A stretch of 64,000 bases of DNA from Branchiostoma floridae (Eukaryota; Chordata; Leptocardii; Amphioxiformes; Branchiostomatidae). Both the position numbers and the translations under genes were made by a program. The stretch is taken from assembly GCF_000003815.2 (NCBI RefSeq), contig NC_049983.1, positions 5,997,276-6,061,275 on the forward strand. The letters run 5' to 3'. This document shows positions 45,268 through 58,800 of this stretch, in pieces (within the stretch, counting starts at the first letter, position 1; each line of letters opens with the position of its first letter). A model generated the notes under the pieces. The model saw only the letters and a list, made by a program, of their open reading frames with translations. It was not told the origin of the DNA and ran no database searches.

Positions 45268-48200
45268 ATGGCGGCCGTCTACGAGCAAGCTCAACCGGTA
45301 ACCAACCCTAGCTGTATCGTGGAAACGGACGACACAAATGGTCCTAGCGTGCGGTTCCACGTAGGGCGACTGTATGGCAGTCATCGGGTACTGAAGTCAA
45401 CGAGAGAAGAGAAACAGAAGCTGGCTAGAACGCCTCTCAAAGCTGACGTTAGAACGACAGGGAAGTGTACCGTCTTGAAAAAGTCCTTTCCGGTCATTTT
45501 TGAAGATTCGTACGAGGAAGCACAACCGATACGATTGCAGTCGCGGGACGGTCTCTGTAGAGAGGCGGACGGTGTACAGAGTGTTTCAGGCCCTCCTTAC
45601 CCCGACAGTGTGTATAATGAACCCCTGACGGTAGTGTCGCCCCGTACACACGGTGGTCAGGGGAACGGAAGGCCGTCCACAGTCACCCCTACTAGTGCGA
45701 GGGAAGAACGAATGAGTGATGGGAACGTTAACCAACAGCGACCAAGGAAGTCGTCTTCAGGTCAGTCAAGTCAAGCCAAGGTTTATTGCGCAGCAATTGT
45801 ATCAGGTACAATGTCTGGAAAATAACATGGATTATCAACAACTACAAACTAGTTTCACGTTGTTATGGCACAGTGTATATTATGCATAACTTTATACAAT
45901 GGCCTAGGTAGACAGATATATAATCAAGTACTTTGACAGGTAGACAGATATGTAGCCAGGTCATCCACTATGTATCGGGCACGGAGTTGGCAGGCGGCGC
46001 CAAGCCCTCTTTCTTTTATCTCCCCAACGAAAGTCAGTTACCCATTTCTACACCTGGGCAATGTGAGGAAAGCTGACGGAAAACATACATGCACAAAAGA
46101 CATAAAAAATGGTCTTCGAAGGAAACTTATGGAATGTTGTGCTATCTTATATTTAGATACAAAAACATGTGACAGAACAAAGTAGAGTCAACTTTAAAGG
46201 CAGTTAACAAGAAAAATAGGGAGAATCAACATTTTGACGTTTGTACCCTATTTGCAGACGACGCAGAGGATGAGACAACGTTGCGTGGACGAATAATGCG
46301 TCATCTTCAGTCACGCTCCAAATTGCTCTGTGTGATGGCTACATTCGGAGTCGTGCTGCCGATCATCTTCCTGTCGTTAGGACTGGTCATCGGCATTCAT
46401 ATCGGCCCTCAAACGGTAGGGTTGGGTATACGTACTGATTAACACATAGATCTGTTTATTTTTTGTTTTGTTTTGTTTGTTTGATTGAAACATACTCTTT
46501 CAATGTAGCAGAAAAAAAAAAGATCACTTGATCCTCTTACAAAATCTAACCCAGGAAGAAAAAGTCTCAAATAAAATGTCCTATCAAATTTCAGCTTGAA
46601 AACTTGAACTTGAAACTTCATCTGTGTTGTTGGACGGGATGTTAAATCGTCGTCCATTGTTCATTGTACTTCATGAAAAAGAATTTCCCCGGTACAATGA
46701 ACCTGTAAGAAATTCCCCGGTACAATAGATACTTTATATACTGTACATAGCGTCTGTCTTCTCTATTACGAACACTGGAAGAGTTGTTCTCAAGTTAGCT
46801 GAACTAGTCGATATCATTTTCTTGTTTTCTTATCTCCTACCTTCTAGGCTACTTCAACCGTGTTTGTTACCACCGCTACCCCGCATGCGCGAATGCTTGG
46901 ACTTACAACTGGACCTATGGCCACTGTGAGGAAATTTGTTTCTTTCTTCTATTTCGCCTTAAGATAGCGAAAATTGAAGTGTCACATGATGCAATAGAAG
47001 CCAGTTAATTGCACAACGGATAACCGCACATGTCTGTATGTTAACTGCACGGAATCCCCAAATCCCAAACCGGTGCGGTCCAGCTGGATAACTTCGCATC
47101 GTTGACCATCCGGATAAATGCAGGACATACGCTTGCAAATGGTTACAATTTATCTTATAATCTGTAACAAGATTAATATCATTCAATGAACATATTGTTT
47201 ACATCATACACACACCCTTTTGAATATCAAACCACCAAAAACTTTCCTTCCTTCCACCTCTCGATTCCTGCCATCCTGTATAAAACAAGAAGAAATATTG
47301 AATACTGTAAATGGATTCAATTTCGCGGTATGGCGGGAGAAAGGACTTTTCGCGGTGGTTTTAAGTTCGCGGTAGCACCATGCACTGTAATCTCTTACCG
47401 CAATAGAAAACTGTTCGCGGTGGTTTTAAGTTTAAGTAAAACGGCCACCGCGAAAACGTATGTCGATAAGCAAAAAGTGCTAATATAATCGTGATTATAT
47501 ATATTTGAAAGGTATTATGATATTTGCTTTGCCTCTTAAAACAACGTTCTTCAGGTTTCAACAGACCATGACGTCATTGTGACGTCGACAGTGACGTCAT
47601 TGTGACGACATGACAGGTATAGTTGCCGTTTAATCTAACTTCCCGGTGGGAAGAATGAAAACAAAGATTGATGATTTTTTCATGGTTCGATTTTCATTGA
47701 CGTCATGAGAGTGTATGCTTTGTGCAAATATTTATGTCATGAAACAATATTATTCGGTTGAATATAATTTCAAAGAATTTTTATCTTATTTTGAAGTCGT
47801 TGATGCCATTGGTGTCAGCAATTTAAAGTTGATTTCGCGTATATTCTTTTGACGAATGCTTGCCAAAGTTGCCAACATGAGTGTAAATCTAATTTTCCCA
47901 AATATGATTTTGCACTGGCCGCTTTGTTTTCTTCCTGGACTGACGCGGGTATATGGTGAATATTTTTAGCAATGTTGAATTATACATTCGTGTGATTGTC
48001 TGGATGTCGTCCCCTCGCCATGATTATAATTTAGAATGGGAAATGTAATATCCTGAGATTTTATTTTTGTTTGTTTGTTTTTCTCTATCGCAGCTTCCCA
48101 GGAGTACACGTGCACAAAGTAGGAGCGTAGGCAGTGTGGATTTTGAAGGTAGGATACACACCGGGCACAAAGACTAAAAAACTCTCAGAATTGGTGCACT

Positions 48201-49024
48201 ACTGGCATAAGTGCGAGGTGAGAGGGAATAATAAACTGGATATAACGTTAATTGACTCAAATAGTAAACCTAACCAAGACTGTGCTAGCGTCACAGAAAT
48301 GTTCCGGCGGGCTGCTATAAGCGAGATTTAATCAGGCTAGACATACTATGGTCTTGATTGTTTAGGATTTGATGCAAGGAAGAAATGATGTAGGTCTTGG
48401 CCCCTTGCAGCTTCTTGCTATATGATGATGTATTGATTCGATCAAGTTTCGTACCTATTTATGCTTCTTATTCACAAATGTTACCATATAGGGAATTGGC
48501 CTTTTTCTATGCACATGTCGTCAACTATATGTGAGCAATTGCAACTTTTCTTACTTTCATGTTTCTCATACATTCTAGACTGCCCATGGGGATACAAAAT
48601 GTTCCGAGGTATCTGCTACAAGGCGTATAACTACACAGCAAGTTACCAGCGTTCTCTCTTCTTCTGCTCGCGCGAGGCCGGCGGCACCCTCGCCATGCCC
48701 TGCGATCGGGCGACCAACGACTTTCTGGTACGACTGAAGAATTCGGTCGACTGGAGAGCTCGGTTTCGATTCGGTCTGCACGACATGGCATTTGAAAACG
48801 ACTGGCGATGGGTAGACGACAGCAGGCTGGATCGCAGGAAGTTCAGCGACTGGGGGCCGGGTGAACCAAACGACTATCTGCAGGGAGCTGAAGAAGACTG
48901 TGTTGAGTACTTTGAAGCATCGCGCTACTTGAGCAAATGGAACGACGCTCCGTGCTCTCTTAAGCGTAAATTCATCTGCCAGGTAGCACCGGCAGGGTGG
49001 TCCAACGACTTTCATTGGCGTTGA
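45268..49024 (+). CDS. Type II membrane C-type lectin, five recognised exons
   Basis: The exons are 45268-45760, 46258-46415, 46848-46925, 48094-48148 and 48579-49024. Phases match throughout, giving 409 residues. The ATG is in ACCATGG context with an in-frame TAA nine bases upstream. Residues 1-164 are a cytosolic region rich in Ser, Arg and Pro. Exon 2 encodes the transmembrane helix (about 187-213, LCVMATFGVVLPIIFLSLGL). Exons 3-4 are a short Ser/Thr stalk. Exon 5 is one C-type lectin-like domain (262-409) with the canonical cysteines, EPN at 357-359 and WND at 382-384. EPN plus WND is the calcium site 2 signature associated with mannose-type sugar binding. A 36-base open exon at 47,555-47,590 could add 12 stalk residues, but its donor is weak. 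Probable pattern-recognition or adhesion receptor (inference). Confidence 0.85.
47305..47460. mobile_element. MITE-like repeat with cgcggt motifs in lectin intron
   Basis: The stretch from tactgtaaatggattcaatt to gccaccgcgaaaacg contains repeated ttcgcggtggttttaagtt and inverse ccgcgaaa ends. It looks like a dispersed invertebrate MITE. Confidence 0.4.
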
Positions 49025-49864
49025 GAATGAAAAAAAGGTTGACGTTTAGAAAATGCTGTACTACGTATATAATGGTATCATGGTTTCAGCACACTATGTT
49101 TACGGTAGAAATTAATGGGAAAGTACGAATCTGGGAAGTGACTTGAAAAGACTATTTGAAGTAATTGACAAAAAAAAAACTGTAACAGTGTGTACAAACT
49201 AGTACTGCATAGTCTAGTCCTATGCAAAAGCATTAGACTAGAGTTCCTCCCTGGAAAGACAGGTCGACCGGTCCCTTAAGGTGTTGCCAAAAACGAATTG
49301 CCTTGGAAATCCATGCATGGAATTTTTCAAATGTTGACAACTCAATCGAAGTAAACTACACTAACGGCTCTGCCCCAAAGGCGCGTCGCCAAAAATACAG
49401 GCGAGTCTGTTACGAGTATTTATTTTCACTCCGCGTACCGTAGGTACGCTTCGAGTGAAAATATTGTTTTCATACGGTTTCTTCTTTCTTTCTTTCTTTC
49501 TTTCTCCTGTCGCGACCTTTAAAGTGATTCCTCTCCGTCGTTCCTGGACCAAATGGCCTGAAATTTGGCACAAGGGTACAGTGGGCCAATACCCAGACCC
49601 GTTTTTCTCATTTTCTTGATAGATACCTTTACAATGATTTTAGGGATGTTTTAAGGTCGTTTTCTGGCCCGGCTGTATATTCATGTCTCCCGTGCCCAGG
49701 TATTACGTCCAGATGACTTGAAAGTTGGAATGATACTGCGTGAGATACTTATTAAAAGGACCCCGGTACTATTTTTGGCCAATCGTCACTTCAAAATCAT
49801 TTAAAAGCCAATTTGGCGGGGTATCTACGCATATTTTCACCGAGCTCGCGTTTCGCGCGTGTAA
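49025..49864. other. Intergenic, no gene seen
   Basis: Downstream of the lectin. It holds a (TTTC)n run (49,484-49,505) next to a dispersed-repeat tail (accaaatggcctgaaatttg) and an imperfect hairpin around ttttcactccgcgtaccgta (49,425-49,465). Confidence 0.5.
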
Positions 49865-50116
49865 CCATATATGGTCACGTTTGCACGTGCGTCCGTTGCA
49901 CCATATATGGTTATGGACGTTTCCGCGCGTGACGTAAGCTGTTTACCTGCAGCTGTGCATTGTGGCTAATTGAATTTAGAAGGGAACCAATATGCGCCCG
50001 ACACTTAGCGGAAGCGATGACCTGATTGGTCAGCTCGGGTACAGCCAATGAGGAAGGGGTTTTCAACTTAGCGGCTGGGAGTACATATATGTCGCCGAGA
50101 AGAAGTCCGTTAAAAG
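49865..50116 (+). promoter_or_regulatory. Possible promoter with two CArG and two CCAAT boxes
   Basis: Two exact CCATATATGG (SRF-type CArG) sites lie at 49,865-49,874 and 49,901-49,910. An inverted CCAAT (attggt, 50,024-50,029) and a forward CCAAT (50,045-50,049) follow, then an acatatatg TATA-like box at about 50,081. A splice-donor-like aaaaGTAAGTG is at 50,112-50,122. The arrangement suggests a 5' non-coding exon transcribed to the right. I could not find its coding exons in 50,117-52,650, so this remains inference. Confidence 0.35.
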
Positions 50117-52650
50117 TAAGTGAAAAATTGTACTGTTTATCTTAAAATTGGCAACAATACACAAACGCAGTAACAAATTTGTGTAACTTGTCGTCGTTAT
50201 TGTGTAGTTTTTGTTTGATTTACCCACGTTTAGAGTGTCTGGATAAGCGATACCGTAGCGTCAGAATGCCGCGGTAAGTGGGAGCGCATGCATGGAATAT
50301 TGTTGCGCTTTGCAGTGACTGATGAGACAGTACTAGTATTGTATCATCAAGCTTTATTGACACGACAAAAAGTACAGTCAATTTTGTATGGCCAACTTTA
50401 AACTGCAACGAAAAAAGAAAGAATACATAGTATATCTTACAATTCTACTAATTAAACATTATGATATGATTCTACTAATTATCGGTGAAAAGTGTACAGT
50501 AGTTCTCTTCCATAGTAACGTTATATGATAGTACAGATTTTCAAGGGCAAATCTACTAGTACAAACGTTACACTATGTTGTGAATTGTCCATTCAGGTTG
50601 GTTGTACAAGAATATATGTAATCAGGTGTGGCTTTTTTTCTAATCAACAAACAAAAAGGATCTTCCTTTTACTCTTGGTGGCAGTACATGAAATTACACA
50701 AAGGAAATACTAATTATTGTATTCTATTCTATTTTCTACTGGAGGAAGAGGATACACCACCAGGACTGTTGTGCAGACAGGTGGGGTTGTGCCTTGATAG
50801 AGGGTGTCAATTTGACAGTGCTAAATTCATTATTGGTCGGGTGCTCGAACTCAACTAATGCCACAAAGTCTGGCCTGTCAGAGAACACAATAGTCAACTG
50901 GCTACAAAGGTGGCATCAACAGACACCAAGGAGAGGATAGCAAAGTCACGTACAAGAAGCGTTACTGTGACAGAAACACCAGCTTTATGTATGATTAGGC
51001 TATTTGGGACAATATTGTAACTATTAAACTAAGTGACAATTAGAGATATTATTATACCAACCATGAGTTCAAACATTGTATTTCCTGACAGACATGAATA
51101 AGTTTTTATGACTTTTCAGACACCACGTCATGGTATATGCTGTGTAATTTAGTAATGCACTGTACTACAAACAGTTAATCAGAATAATTAGATAATCATA
51201 AACTGATTAGTTTATGTGGAAAATAAATGGACGTCAAGTTTATAACAGACGTATAATAACTGCAATTGCTGCATCCTTTTTTCAGACAAAAAGCATGCAA
51301 AACATTGAGATATGCAAAACAGACTCCGTGCAAACATACAGTCGCTAATTAGCTTTGTTCATCAATATAATGTATTAGCTGATTAACTCTAAGTATAAAA
51401 ACAGAATGCGATCCTTTTTGTCTGAATACAATGTGCATACATTTATATGTATTTGTAATGATAATGTAATTGCAGAGCAGCCATGATATCCAATTGGATT
51501 TTTTTTTAAATTGCACTTCGCTAAAAACGGCTAATAAGCATATCTTGGTAAAGAGTTAAAAGTGTAGTGCAGTTTGTTTGGAGAGGTACCGGTCTGCTTG
51601 TATGAAGATTAGTTATGCTTGTGACAACCTTGAATAAGTGCAGTAATTGCCCTTGCCTTGTGTAAAAAAGCAGGAAAACTTTAATCATAACCACGCTATT
51701 GTCTGCTGTGGGTACGTAATACCAACGTTTAGGGTCACATAACGTGTTGCATCTGTAGAAAATTTCCGTTTGTGACATAATTTTTTTTTCTTGAAGTAAA
51801 ACGGTGCTTGCTTTGTTAATGTGTGAAACATTAGCATGCTGTGTGCGTGTTGTAATAAAGAAATAAAAGTTTGATTACCGTACAGTACTCACATTGGATT
51901 TTTCAAGTTCAATTTTGGAAAAGTCCATTTTTGCATAAAGGGGAGAGCGGAGTGAAAATAGCTGAATTTGCTCCTAAGCAAATACCGGCCTTTCTAGTTA
52001 GAAGCTTGTATTTGGCTGTGGAAAAAGTGGAATGATTCGAATGTAAATTTATAAGTTTCCACTAGGCGTTGATAACTGAGCGACCAAATTGGGTTTTTGT
52101 GACCCATCAAATGTATCACTCAACAGACAACAAAACACACAGAACGTAAAATGTTCTTTATGGATGAAATCCGTTGATGAATCTTTCAAGTCTTTTATCG
52201 CTTATGATCAGTGGTATTCAATAGGTTTGTCCACGGGCTTTGGATTATGAACTAGAACTGTGTTTCTTACTAAAATTTCTGTCAAAAGAACAACCTGTTG
52301 AAGTTATGTTTTAGAACTGGACTATTTTAACATTTTATGTGATTTTGTCAGATTTAGATGTTGTCAAATGATTTCCTTGGATTTGACTAAAATGTCATGA
52401 GGAACACTACACTGTTACATTGTAAATTAGGAAACTCGTTTGCGAACAGTTCTGCAGGAATTTTGATTTTAATGTCTTTATACTTTCTATACCATATGTT
52501 TTCCTTTGTATACATATTATTGTAATTGTAATTGTGAAAGACTGTGTATCTTTAAAATACAATAACAAGAAAAGATGGTCGATTTGGCCACCCCCAACAT
52601 CTTTGGATACAAAGGATATTAACAGTTCACCCAGTGCTTAAGAAATAGTA
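50117..52650. other. No coding exon recognised
   Basis: AT-rich. 50,345-50,400 resembles a LINE tail (agctttattgacacgacaaa). A short frame near 50,855-50,945 reads SGLSENTIVNWLQRWHQQTP, which is reminiscent of a transposase helix-turn-helix, but it is isolated and I do not call it. AATAAA occurs at about 51,855. Confidence 0.35.
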
Positions 52651-53046
52651 AACACCCTCCAGATTAATTTTGGACTTCCAGACAGGCATTAGTCATTTGA
52701 AAAATGATTAACCAAATGAATTAAGATTTAAAATTATGGTATATTAAAAGGTAATTAATATGTAGATTGGAATTAGATGTCTCTAGAAACAAAGCCAATT
52801 CTGGAGAATTCTGGGAACCTGAGCCAGAATTCTGGCCTAGAGATAGAATTCTCCAGAATTCTGGGAACATAAGTCAGAATTCTCCAGAAGCTTTGTTCCT
52901 GGAGACATCTAATTGGAATCTACATATTCATTACCTTTTAAAAGACCATAGTTGCAAATCTTAATTCATTTGGTAATCGTTTTTCAAATGATTAAGGTTT
53001 GTCCGGAATTAATCTGGAAGTCCAAAATTAACCTGGAGGGTGTTAG
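52651..53046. mobile_element. 396-bp palindromic element
   Basis: It starts caccctccagattaattttg and ends with the complement. Arms of about 150 bp pair with small mismatches (gtctggaagtccaaaatt; tctaattggaatctacatat), and the centre is built of ccagaattctgg palindromes. MITE or foldback-like. Confidence 0.8.
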
Positions 53047-55743
53047 TAGCAAGTAAAGAGTCAAACACAAAAAGCAATGAAAGACAGTTGTAAGTTGTAA
53101 CCAATCTATTGGTTAATGGACCTGCATTTGCATCCTGGTACAAATATATACTACATAACGTTATAACAAATATGCAACAACTGGGTGTCATATAATACAT
53201 ACAAAAATAATACTCGGGTGCAAAACAGACAAGTACAACAAAAGCACGTAGGTTTTGAACATATATGTACAGGGAAGTAGTCATTGAAGGAATGTTCAGA
53301 AAAAGAATTTAGTACTTGAAGCTTATTCTACCTACCACCAAGTAAAGCCTCAGTAGAGTTTGACATCTCATATATATCAATACTTGTCAGATTCAACCTT
53401 CTCAATGCTGTTTAATCATATTTCAAACACAAAATATGGCGACAAAAGGCTTCTTTAGCGGGGACAAGGATGTTTTGTTTTGTTTAAAAACATCAAACAA
53501 TGTAGTAGTAAGTAGTAGCGGTTCTACTACGAGTAGTAATATCAAACTACGAGATTCTTTCTCCGCATATTCTTGAATACAGTCCATCCAAGTTCCTACA
53601 ATCACTTAGTCCACAATTAACAGCATATACTTCAATATGTACACCATAGTACATTTTGTATAACATCCCTTCACTTACATGTACTTTTAAAGCTACCAGC
53701 ATATTGACAAGGCTAAGTGCTTGTCATCTTTGTTACGGGGACACACTTCCTTAACGTTATACCTGTGCTACTGTTTCTTCACTAATACAGTAAGTCATTG
53801 GCACACCTTGAGTTAGAATGTATTAAATACCAATTGTCTTTAAAACACAAGACTGTCCAAAAGTGTTCCTTAGATGAATCATATTAATATTCATTCACCG
53901 TATGACATTATGAAGTGAATAATCTGCAAAAACTTCTTCGGATGATCACTACAGGGAGACTTCATGCTATGACAAACTTGTGGAAATCCACAATCATATT
54001 GCAATGTTGAATCCTATACCTAAAGCACCAATCTGAAGAATTCCTTTGTTTGTTGTTCTTAAAAGTGTCTACTACCGGAATGATTCAATGTTAAACAACA
54101 TTGCAAAATTGCTAGAATTAGATGTACGCTGTGACACGTTTTAATTTAAACCTTGTTCTTTATAACACAGTATAAACCTATATACTTGAAGTAAGGTAAA
54201 AATCTAATAAAATGTTTGTTTTTTTAACCAAATATCTACTAGTGCCAGTAAAGCTTCACAATACAGTGACTTACAAACAAGTCTTGTTCGTTCCTATCAT
54301 ATTTGATAATACTACACCAAACATACATTTATGGAAGTAATGAATTGCAATAACTGTGGCTTTAAATAGCTAAGAAAAGGCTCGGAAGCCTGAGTTGTTA
54401 CATGTATATAGCGCTAAAAAACCTTGAACAAAATGTATCTGATGTTATACATGTATGTAATTTTAACTAATACCTCATCAACCAAATATACTTGGCTGTT
54501 ACAGGTATCTTAGCTTGTATACGATGTCATAAAATATCTAACTATCATACAAAGCATGGAAAAAATCTGTACAGAGAACACACACATCTGTAACGCTAGT
54601 TCACCTTTATCTGTGGGGTACCCTAAATCCGTTATCTTTAAAAACAAGTTACATAGCGATATAAAGTCAACAGAAAGTGCAGTATTTATTTTTCAAAATA
54701 TTGCGCTGTTCGTCAACTTGATAGCCTTAAATACTCTGTGTTATAAAAAAGCAACGGATATAAGTAACCCCGGATAAAGGTTAACGTTATGTGTTTCCTA
54801 TGTTTTATACACTTTCAGAAGTCACCCTCTTGGCAACCATGACATTGAACTGTACACAATGGCTCACTTCCTATGATTCCATGACGAAGCTTCATTCAAC
54901 TATCGTAATATTTACAGACGATTCCTAAGTACGCTTCAGCTATAACGTCTACTAAAGAAGTACGAAAGTTACAAGACATGGTTGTTCCTTTCTCCAACAC
55001 TGTAGCATATCATCTTCCTAGACACTGTTACCTTATAATGTAAATGATAGTATGCAACTTTACAGCAACAGGTTCGTTTCACTTCAAATACTTAAACAGT
55101 AGTTACATCATTTCCTCAAACATTCAATTCCTACCACTTGTGGCTTTGAGTAACTTTTTACAAACTTTTCAGGTTGCAAATTTCAGAAGTGTCACATGTT
55201 CTTCACACGTGGACTTGTCTTAAAAACAATAAAATCACAGAATTCTAACTTGAACTTCTCATTTGAACTAACTGGAAATACACAATCTTCTTAAATAAAG
55301 ATATTGAACGATATCTAAAATGCACTTCAATCTTTCCACCGTCTTATGCGGCACCTTTTTGAGCCTGAGATTTGTTAATTGCACTACAGTCGACAGCATT
55401 ACTTACAGTTAAAAACAGTCTTTTTTCCTTTGCTAATTCCATCACGTTGGAAAATCACTCAATAGCAAAGTTCTTCTTTCACAACCACATGTTTATGACA
55501 AGAGCCAATGTTTTGGTGACCATCTGTCACTGCATTTGTAAGAATGATAATTGTCTCTTAGTATTCCAGGTTGGCATGTAAATGTGACAATGCTTTATGT
55601 TTGGGACCACATTTGTAGTGTTGCAGCAGCGACACCTAGCTGCAGTACAGAAGTAGAATTGGTCACTATTGCCCTGAGGAAGGTGACAGACAGTTTCTTG
55701 TAAACATGTTCTTGTGAACAGAGAACTTTGTTAATATCCAATC
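53047..55743. other. Intergenic or 3' flank, no gene seen
   Basis: AT-rich DNA downstream of the minus-strand PRRT-like gene. No frame with coding character. It could include an extended 3' UTR if a distal polyadenylation site is used. Confidence 0.4.
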
Positions 55744-55749
55744 TTTATT
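55744..55749 (-). terminator. Polyadenylation signal for the PRRT-like gene
   Basis: TTTATT on the plus strand reads AATAAA on the minus strand, 69 bases past the stop codon. Confidence 0.5.
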
Positions 55750-55817
55750 TTATCTTGCAAAATGTATGTGAATAGTTGCTGGTGATTGGCACAATGGAGC
55801 AACATCAAAGTAGAGCC

Positions 55818-58800
55818 TCACAAGTCTATAACATCCTTTTCTACTGCAAACCCATTGATGGCGTCACAAACGTGTCCTAGTTCGGCCTGCACACTGACTG
55901 GAGATGACAGGGGCTCCCCACTCAGGGCTTGACTCTCCTGACCCTCCCCTTCCCCCCTGGCCATCTCATCCCTCTCCCTTCTCTGCGGGTCGCTGAAGCT
56001 CCTCCGTAGGGTGTCCTGTCTGCTGCTTCCCCCACTCTGAGAGTCATCACCGTCCAACTGCGAATATCCCTGCTTAGATGGGTTAGATCCTAGAGAAAGG
56101 CTCGACCTGGAGAATTTAGGCAAGGATGTCAGGATTTTCGGCTTGTTCTTTGCAGCGTCAGGATTCTTTTTGTACTTGGGATTTCCTCCGACGGCTCCGA
56201 GCTCGGTCATGGATCTGCTTTTGGAAGGAGACTGGGTTTCGGAGGATGGTCCCGTGCTATCGCCATACTTGTTATCGGTAGTGCTAAGTGTCAACAGCGA
56301 CGTTTCATCGTCGGAGTCACTTTTACCCGACCCTTGAGAGAAGTCCCGTAAGGTTATTCCTAAACTAAATGTACTGCGGCTCTTTGCCGGTGTGTACATA
56401 TTCGTGAAGACATTGTCTATGCTCCGTCTGAAGTTTAAAGGAGATGGTGGCTCAAAGTCTAAGTTGCCATCTAGTAGGGGAGTATCAATGAGTGAATTGC
56501 TGGGTGAGTTACTGTTGGAATCACTGGGTGTTTCATCTGAGTCACGTTGGAAAATTTCGATGTCCACCACGTGCTGAGGACTGTCCACATCAGCATAGTG
56601 AGCTGGGCTATCAAAGTTGGAAGGCTGACGGGAACTGTCGCCGTCAAGGTATTCTTCCGATGTCTCCATGTCCACGTAATGGCGGGGGCTGTCGACATCG
56701 GTGGCATAGTGTTGCGGACTGGTGGTGTTGGATGTTCCCTCTGCCTCGGACCGAGTCTGTGCCTCCAGGTCTACGTCGTACTCTTCTTCGTCCCTTGTGT
56801 CCTGCTCACTGCTGGCAAAGTTGTCATAGGTCGTAGTGAGAGTTTGTACCTCGATGTTCTCTAGAATCTCGTCATCCGTGGTGGGGTTGTCCTCGACGAT
56901 GATGCTCGCCTGAGATACAGATCCTTGCACGTCGCTCGGCGCCATGGTGATCATGGGAATCATCTCGGCGATGTCTTTGGTGCCCTGGGGGTTGTGGATG
57001 TTGCCCCCCAGGTTGCCGTCGCTGTGCGTCATGCAGGAGAACTCGCTGTAGTGGTGGGCGTTTCCGTCCGGCAGGTCGAGCTCGATCTTCTCCCCTCGGT
57101 AGCAACACCTGTAACAGCAGTAGCAGCATCTGCCGCAGCAGGGGTCGCGAGGTCGCCCGTCCTTGTGGAACCGGAACGGTTGCGTTGCCACGTAACTCAT
57201 CGTGACGCACATAAGGAACTCACACAGGCGGAACGCCGTCTGGAACCCCCACCAAGGCCACGGCTCCGGCTGCTTATAGAATATCCCAAACACTTCCACC
57301 ATGGCATACACTTGCAGTAAGGAGCACAACAGCCCTAATATCGCAGTCACCAGGGTCACCTTCACAGCTGTCCCTAGCCGGGTTTTCTGCTTCTTCTTGA
57401 TTGGATTTATTCCCTGCAGTTTGGACTTGCTGATGTTCATGCGCTGAATTTCCTTCATCCTGTGCCTAGCACTACGATACAGTCTCCTGAATATGAAAAA
57501 GTATGAGAACGCCAGGATGATACCCCAAATGGCGAACACGCCCTGGCACACCAGCATCAAAATCTTCGCCGTACCGAGGAATCCGATGATGAGATCCGTC
57601 GCGACGGAAAGTCCGAAGTGTAGAACGATGATGGAAACCATTACGCAGGTCTGGTAGACTTTGGGTGACATTGCCTGCATTTTCGTGGTCTGTAGTAGGG
57701 CCAGATACAGCAGGCAGAAAGCTGACGTCATACACGGAAAGCCGACACTAAAGAGGAAGTAGGACAACGCTGGATGGAGCAACTTCAAGGAGTTGTACGC
57801 GTCCACAAACATGTAGACTGCCCGTGATGCACCCATCAGCAGCATAAGGAAGTTTAGTGCTAAGAAATATCCCATGCTTAGCAGATGCTTCCGTGTAAGT
57901 CTGACCATACTGATGAGGGAGTAAAGAGCAAGTAGAGCAAAGAGCCCTCCAAAAGTGTAGATGTGGACGAACCACCAGAATCGCCAGGTGTCTTTGGCTT
58001 CGTCCCACTTGGGTTCAGGTTCAGCCCAGGGTACGTGGTCCCAGCCCATTCCGTAAGGGTCGTATGGCTCGCTTGTGGGCTCTGCTTCTGGTTCGGCCTT
58101 TGGCGTCCATTCTAGGTTGGGGTTTGGCTGCCACTCTGGCCTCACGGGTGGGGCTCTCTCTGCAGTGGGAGATGGTTCAGTCTCGGGTACTGGGGGTGGG
58201 TACCCTTCAGGGGTGGGGGAAGGTCCTGTGTTTGGGATTTGAGGCCCCGTATTTGGGATTTGAGATCCCGTATTTGGGATTTGAGATCCCGTGCTTGGGA
58301 TTTGAGGTGGGTTGGCTTCTGGGGTGGGGGACGGTTCTGCATTCGGAATTTGAGGTGGGTTACTTACTGGGGTGGGGGATGGTTCCATCTCTGGAATCTG
58401 AGGTGGGCTTTGTTCAGGAGTTGGGGATGGCTCAGCCTCTGGAATTTGAGGTGGGTTTTGTTCTGGAGTTGGCGATGGCTCTGCCTTAGGTGATGTGGAA
58501 GGGACACTTTCTGGTGTTGGAGACGGTTCTGCTTCTGGAGTTTGGGACTGTCCTCTGGGTGGAACAGCAGGCTGTTGCATTGTGGACGCTTCCGAATCTG
58601 AGGTTGGTGTAGCACTGGGCTCAGGCTCAGGTTCAGGTTCAGGTTCTGGTTCAGGTTGTGGAGTGGATGAAGGCGCTGCTTCTGTGGGAGTCCCTGTAGA
58701 AATACCGGGCCTGTATGGACCACTGTTGCCTCCATTCCCCAGCTGCTTGCTTACAGGAGGGCTCTGCACAGGAGTTGTGACTATCGGACCCACTGTAGTC

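Noticed and set aside
47555-47590. Sixth exon of the lectin gene
   Set aside because: The phase fits, but the donor (GTGACG) is poor and reading on to the better donor meets a stop. The flanking exons join in frame without it.
50855-50945. Transposase-like helix-turn-helix frame
   Set aside because: Only about 25 residues resemble such a domain, with no catalytic region or terminal repeats nearby.
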